From: Clostridia bacterium | GTDB lineage: Bacteria > Bacillota > Clostridia > Christensenellales > UBA1242 | Reading direction: 5' to 3' | DNA: 17,796 nt | Assembly: GCA_023228225.1 (NCBI GenBank) | Contig: JALOBO010000027.1 | Location: 1-17,796, forward strand | In this document: positions 14,625 through 17,796 of the stretch, one piece after another | Numbering within the stretch: the first letter of the stretch is position 1 | Layout of the letters: the number at the start of each line of letters is the position of its first letter | The notes under the pieces: model-generated | What the model was told of the DNA's origin: nothing | Databases searched by the model: none | Seen by the model: only the letters and a program-made list of their open reading frames with translations | Program-made: the position numbers and the translations under genes

Positions 14625-14903
14625 TTAATTTCTCTTTTTTAATTTATTTAAAAGATTCTTTGGAATAAACGTCAAATCTGTATCTTCTTCAAACGAAACA
14701 AGCCATTCGCTATAACTAATGTCTATGACGTCATCACGGTGCTTAGGATCTTTGATTATTTTTAAAAGTTCTTCCCATTCTTTATGTGCAGCAGAACTAG
14801 ATTTATCACCTTCAAATTCATAATCATCTGAATTCATAAAACTTAAAGGATGTGCAATATATTCGTTGACGAATTCATCAAGTGTCGGTATTCTTTTTTT
14901 CAT
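14625..14903 (-). CDS. Small capsid-targeted internal protein candidate
   Basis: 92 residues from ATG 14903, giving MKKRIPTLDEFVNEY in register with the other tags; an ATG at 14909 would add Met-His and overlaps the upstream stop as TAATG, so either may be used. The site after VNE is followed by Tyr, a poor cleavage context. The body is acidic, with W and D/E-rich stretches (DVIDISYSEWLVSFEED) and a lysine-rich end. Unrecognised. Confidence 0.8.
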   Translation of the reverse strand: MKKRIPTLDEFVNEYIAHPLSFMNSDDYEFEGDKSSSAAHKEWEELLKIIKDPKHRDDVIDISYSEWLVSFEEDTDLTFIPKNLLNKLKKRN

Positions 14904-14908
14904 ATGCA

Positions 14909-15469
14909 TTATTTTGGTTCAATTATTTCTTCTTTGTAACTTTTAAATGGAATAACATTCACACTTAATAATTTTTTAGTATTAAGGTTGCCACTTGGCA
15001 ATTTTTCCAATGCAAGATGATATTTATTATATGCGTATTCTTTAACAATTTGAGACATGTCAGTATATTTTGTTGCTTTCAAGAACTTTGTTACTGTTCC
15101 TTTATTTTCAATTAAAAAACCAATTTCGTTTGCAGATTCAGATCCTTTTAATGCAAAAAAGTTAACATAATGACTTACAGATATTTCAGCGCAAAGTGCG
15201 TTTGCAACTTCAAACACGCTTCTGAACTTTGGCGGTGGTGTACTACAAATATAATATACATTATCTCTACTTGTTGTGTATTCACCATTTTTCAAATTAT
15301 TTAGAAAATATGATAAATCTTCCTTTGTTGCATTTTCTTTCATGCTATCATTTGATGCATAAAATGCAGAACCGTCTAACATACCAACCAATATAAATAT
15401 TGGAGATGGACTTGACATATCGGCACCTTCGTTTATAAAGTCATCTAGACTAGGTATTCTTTGTTTCAT
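14909..15469 (-). CDS. Capsid-targeted internal protein candidate
   Basis: 186 residues starting MKQRIPSLDDFINEG; INE-Gly after E14 is the classical T4-type cleavage context. The body looks like a compact alpha/beta protein (PIFILVGMLDG; NVYYICSTPPP; VSHYVNFFALKG) with no family I recognise. It lies in the middle of the tagged operon, 4 bases after 15474-15752. Confidence 0.85.
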   Translation of the reverse strand: MKQRIPSLDDFINEGADMSSPSPIFILVGMLDGSAFYASNDSMKENATKEDLSYFLNNLKNGEYTTSRDNVYYICSTPPPKFRSVFEVANALCAEISVSHYVNFFALKGSESANEIGFLIENKGTVTKFLKATKYTDMSQIVKEYAYNKYHLALEKLPSGNLNTKKLLSVNVIPFKSYKEEIIEPK

Positions 15470-15473
15470 ATTA

Positions 15474-15752
15474 TTAATTTAATTCGTCTTTTAATGCCTT
15501 TAAATTTGTTCCTCTATTATCGGCAGCGTGTACGATAACAATGCTATCTTTTATTGCAAGTAATGTACATTTATGTTTTGCAATTACGCCTTCCAATATT
15601 TCGATATTAGTTCGGGTAACAGGTCTGTCTAGAAATATAGCTATTGCATCTGTTGCTGTTACAATATCTGCTTGTTCACGTTCAGCTTCTGATACATTGC
15701 TTACAATTTCTTTACTGCTGAATTCTTCGATTGTTGGTATTCTCTGTTTCAT
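15474..15752 (-). CDS. Small capsid-targeted internal protein candidate
   Basis: 92 residues starting MKQRIPTIEEF, after which the usual INE is missing (SSKEIVSN) and a VSEA site (after E22) may replace it. The body alternates strands and helices (AIAIFLDRPV, CTLLAIKDSIVIVHA) in a small alpha/beta fold. No family recognised. It follows 15755-16213 by 2 bases. Confidence 0.85.
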   Translation of the reverse strand: MKQRIPTIEEFSSKEIVSNVSEAEREQADIVTATDAIAIFLDRPVTRTNIEILEGVIAKHKCTLLAIKDSIVIVHAADNRGTNLKALKDELN

Positions 15753-15754
15753 AA

Positions 15755-16213
15755 TTATTTGATAAATTTAGGCATAACTGCTTTTAAGAATTTGATTATA
15801 ATAGCAGGTGCATCGCTTGGTTTACTTACTTGAATTTCATAATCATTTGAACCTTTTTTGCTAAAACCAAGTTTTTTAGCAATCTTGATTGATTCTTCGG
15901 ATGGAATATCGAAAGTTGGGCCATTGCTCCAAACTGTTTGCGTTATCTCAGGAACTGCTGATTCAACATCGGCAAGAATTTGCATTCCAGTGATTTGCAA
16001 TTTTTGTCCTCTATCACCCAAGTACATAAATATTTTTGATTGCGATTGGTCGCCATTATTTCCGTATATTGATATGCCAGCAAATAACGGTCCAACTACT
16101 TTTTTAAATGCAACATATGCAGGTTGTGGTTCTCTTTCAAGGTCAGCAGCTTCATTTATGTAATTTGCGTTTTCATTAATGAACTCGTCTAATGTAGGTA
16201 TTCTTTGTTTCAT
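15755..16213 (-). CDS. Capsid-targeted internal protein candidate
   Basis: 152 residues starting MKQRIPTLDEFINEN, then YINEA with a predicted cut after E21. The body has glycine-rich strands (GPLFAGISIYGNNG; KIFMYLGDRG) and a C-terminal helix rich in lysine (IIIKFLKAVMPKFIK). No known family. Second gene of the tagged operon, 6 bases from its neighbour. Confidence 0.85.
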   Translation of the reverse strand: MKQRIPTLDEFINENANYINEAADLEREPQPAYVAFKKVVGPLFAGISIYGNNGDQSQSKIFMYLGDRGQKLQITGMQILADVESAVPEITQTVWSNGPTFDIPSEESIKIAKKLGFSKKGSNDYEIQVSKPSDAPAIIIKFLKAVMPKFIK

Positions 16214-16219
16214 AATAAA

Positions 16220-16474
16220 TTATTTTTTATCAGCCACGTCACTTAAAAGACCTTGATAGTCATTAAGTTTCGACAATTTTTTTTCTAAACTATCAATAGC
16301 AGATTGCGAACGTGCATTTGATATTTTATCTGTTACTATATAAATCTCTTCATCAATTATCTCTTGAATGTCTTTTATTTTTTCAATAGACATTGCATCT
16401 AATTCTTTTTCTTTATAAAAAGTTATTGAACTTTCATTGATAAATTCATCCAAACTTGGTATTCTTTGTTTCAT
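16220..16474 (-). CDS. Small capsid-targeted internal protein candidate, helical
   Basis: 84 residues starting MKQRIPSLDEFINESS, cut predicted after E14. The rest is almost all charged helix (ELDAMSIEKIKDIQEIIDEE; SAIDSLEKKLSKLNDYQ), probably a helical hairpin or coiled coil. It is the first gene of the eight-gene tagged operon; the promoter box lies 11 bases upstream. Confidence 0.85.
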   Translation of the reverse strand: MKQRIPSLDEFINESSITFYKEKELDAMSIEKIKDIQEIIDEEIYIVTDKISNARSQSAIDSLEKKLSKLNDYQGLLSDVADKK

Positions 16475-16485
16475 ACTAATTTGTT

Positions 16486-16500
16486 TATTTTATATATTCA
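16486..16500 (-). promoter_or_regulatory. Late-type promoter box for the eight-gene tagged operon
   Basis: The minus strand reads TGAATATATAAAATA, identical over 15 bases to 4746-4760 and 7001-7015. It lies between the terminator at 16514-16544 and ATG 16474 with no other gene near, which makes it the cleanest example of the motif. Confidence 0.65.
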
Positions 16501-16513
16501 TAAATTAAAGCAT

Positions 16514-16544
16514 AAAAAAAAAAACGGAACTTTACGCTCCGTTT
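16514..16544 (-). terminator. Intrinsic terminator after the polymerase-like gene
   Basis: 7-bp stem AAACGGA (16522-16528) with TCCGTTT (16538-16544), followed on the minus strand by a long T-run and ATGC. It lies just after the stop of 16554-17417. Confidence 0.8.
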
Positions 16545-16553
16545 CAATTTAAC

Positions 16554-17417
16554 TTATATAGTTCTTATGCCTTTAACTTTTATATTGCCTTGTGGGTCTC
16601 GTATTACATATTGTTTTTTTCCAACAAACATACCTTGATATCCAGGTTCTACATCAAACGAATGATACGTATAATCAGCGCCACGCATAGTTGCAAAAAA
16701 TCTTTCATTAATTTCATTAAAATTATTGAAATATATCGTGTCAGTATCAATATAAACGTAATGGCCTGGGAATATTTGTTCAGCTTTATGTAATATTCTA
16801 TTTACGTTAAACGGTATTCTGTCTGCATTGAAACTGTTAAATTTTAAAGGTGACTTATTGCTAGCAATCATACCGAATACGTAATTTATAAATATCTTTA
16901 AAACTAAATTTGCATTAGAATAATCTTGATTATTTTCGATTTGTGCATGTTTCAATTCTATTCGCAAATCTTTTGCTCTTGAAAAAATTGAATGAAAATT
17001 TGAATGCGTACATATTGAACTATTTGATAATTTTAGTATTTCTGTTGGATATGCAGATACTATACTAACAGCAGTTAAATTTGTTGCCCATTTATTTGCA
17101 AAATTGCTGTTTACAACAACTGTACCTGGGATGAATGATTCTTTGTTTGTGTAAATTACATTCATGTTATAATCAATCTCTGGCATTGTTGGCACATCAC
17201 CATGTAAAAAATGTAATAAAGAATAAACAAAATACCAGACTTCAATCTTATTTTCGATTTCAAGTAGTTCTTTATTGTTTAATACGTTTAATAGATTATC
17301 AACAGTTCGTATCGGTGGATTACTTTGCCATGTTTTAATTGCTCTTTGTAAACCGTTGTTGAATGATTCTGCATACAATGCTGCATCGTTTGGAAATGAT
17401 TGTTTTACTTTTGTCAT
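16554..17417 (-). CDS. Minimal, divergent family-B DNA polymerase palm-like protein
   Basis: 287 residues, far shorter than T4 gp43 (about 900). The polymerase motifs appear in order and with the right internal spacing: motif A as SIVSAYPT (118-125; consensus DxxSLYPS), motif B as KIFINYVFG (174-182; consensus KxxxNSxYG), motif C as YIDTDT (222-227), and a KKQY (267-270) followed by KVKGI, as in the KxY region. The first catalytic Asp of motif A is replaced by Ser118; both Asp of motif C (D224, D226) remain. The exonuclease domain and the thumb are missing; the protein stops right after KGI. It may be a degenerate fragment, one part of a split polymerase, or a repurposed palm. Between capsid gene and tagged operon, it has its own promoter and terminator. 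Confidence 0.65.
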   Translation of the reverse strand: MTKVKQSFPNDAALYAESFNNGLQRAIKTWQSNPPIRTVDNLLNVLNNKELLEIENKIEVWYFVYSLLHFLHGDVPTMPEIDYNMNVIYTNKESFIPGTVVVNSNFANKWATNLTAVSIVSAYPTEILKLSNSSICTHSNFHSIFSRAKDLRIELKHAQIENNQDYSNANLVLKIFINYVFGMIASNKSPLKFNSFNADRIPFNVNRILHKAEQIFPGHYVYIDTDTIYFNNFNEINERFFATMRGADYTYHSFDVEPGYQGMFVGKKQYVIRDPQGNIKVKGIRTI

Positions 17418-17479
17418 TGAAGTTATCGTTTTAGTTACTTATTTGAAATTATCGCAGTATAAATCAATTGAAGTTATCG
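17417..17479. repeat. Three 12-bp direct repeats in the leader of the polymerase-like gene
   Basis: TTGAAGTTATCG at 17417-17428, TTGAAATTATCG at 17443-17454 and TTGAAGTTATCG at 17468-17479, spaced 26 and 25 bases apart. They lie between the promoter box and the start codon (the first touches the ATG), so they would be in the mRNA leader and could be operator- or iteron-like binding sites. Confidence 0.65.
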
Positions 17480-17495
17480 ACTTGATTTTTTATTT

Positions 17496-17509
17496 GTTTA
17501 ATTTATATA
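17496..17509 (-). promoter_or_regulatory. Late-type promoter box for the polymerase-like gene
   Basis: The minus strand reads TATATAAATTAAAC, about 80 bases upstream of ATG 17417, giving an unusually long leader for this genome. The same GTATATAAATT form precedes the plus-strand cassette. Confidence 0.45.
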
Positions 17510-17546
17510 CAGGAAAAGATAAAAGTTTTACTTCAATATAACGCAT

Positions 17547-17574
17547 AAAAAAAGGGAACCGAAGTTCCCTTTTT
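17547..17574. terminator. Intrinsic terminator after the capsid gene, UUCG tetraloop
   Basis: 6-bp stem GGGAAC/GTTCCC (17554-17559 with 17564-17569). On the minus strand the loop is TTCG closed by C-G, the extra-stable UUCG tetraloop. A T-run plus ATGC follows. A- and T-runs on both sides make it potentially bidirectional. Confidence 0.9.
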
Positions 17575-17605
17575 GAATTATATGTTAATTTAATTAATCC
17601 TAAGA

Positions 17606-17796
17606 TTATACTAAACCTCCAGCTGGAGTAGCAACGAAGAATGTGAAATACATTGTTTCTGGGTGGAAACCTGCTTCAACAAGAGCGTAACGAGATTTAA
17701 CGGCAACTTTCGGAGTCATTGTACCTTCAGCAATTGTTTGGATAGTTTCAGCCATCAAGTAAGGCATGTATTTTAATCCTGGTTCTTCATCAGCAC
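17606..17796 (-). CDS. Major capsid protein, T4 gp23-like, C-terminal part only
   Basis: The last 62 residues are visible and the rest lies beyond the window. The segment PGLKYMPYLMAE, followed by GTMTPKVAVKSRYALVEAGF, follows the pattern of the gp23 C-terminus, where a PY segment precedes PKxxxKTRYGxxxNPF. It ends in a hydrophobic FTFFVATPAGGLV. Codon use is less A/T-biased than in neighbours (GGA, GCT, CGT, TTC codons), as is common for the most abundant virion protein. It is followed by the strong UUCG terminator at 17547-17574. In T4, gp23 is cleaved by the same prohead protease that matures internal proteins, which fits the tagged genes downstream. Identification rests on a short stretch. 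Confidence 0.65.
   Translation of the reverse strand, partial: ADEEPGLKYMPYLMAETIQTIAEGTMTPKVAVKSRYALVEAGFHPETMYFTFFVATPAGGLV

Overview
The window looks like part of a large tailed-phage genome of the T4-like (myovirus) type. It is very AT-rich and densely packed, with gene gaps of 1-10 bases inside operons. Almost everything is on the minus strand; one two-gene cassette at 11744-12873 is on the plus strand. Start codons are preceded by A/T-rich leaders with no Shine-Dalgarno sequence, as is usual in Bacteroidota, so I infer a Bacteroidota host. The right edge holds the C-terminus of a protein that looks like a T4 gp23-type major capsid protein. The -10-like boxes (TATATAAA-type) resemble T4 late promoters.

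The dominant theme is a short N-terminal tag (consensus MKQRIPTLDEFINES) on fourteen otherwise unrelated proteins: 1878-2369, 2378-2905, 2914-3447, 3479-3730, 6151-6708, 10017-10517, and the eight-gene operon 12933-16474. The tag resembles the capsid-targeting leader of T4 internal proteins (MKTYQEFIAEA), which the prohead protease cuts after a (L/I)xE site. I infer that these are packaged internal proteins injected with the DNA. Most have no recognisable body. One is a 2H phosphoesterase, the fold of the anti-CBASS enzyme Acb1, and one has hydrophobic, probably membrane-inserting C-terminal helices.

Layout from left to right. 1-1329: a DUF2828/Ro60-like vWA protein, cut by the window edge. 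1379-1828: a gene-free stretch that reads as a structured non-coding RNA with its own promoter and terminator. 1878-3730: four tagged genes, including a perfect 544-bp tandem duplication. 3763-4734: a homing-endonuclease-like gene whose last codons copy the end of the neighbouring phoH. 4785-6134: PIN-PhoH ATPase. 6151-7648: tagged 2H phosphoesterase and small unknown genes. 7655-9904: two glycosyltransferase-like genes, the second broken or frameshift-regulated at a 12-A run. 10017-11643: a tagged protein and a coiled-coil, possibly scaffold-like protein. 11744-12873: metallophosphoesterase plus nucleoside deoxyribosyltransferase-like enzyme on the plus strand. 12933-16474: operon of eight tagged genes. 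16554-17417: a minimal, divergent family-B DNA polymerase palm module. 17606-end: major capsid protein tail.

All function calls come from motif reading by eye, without database searches.
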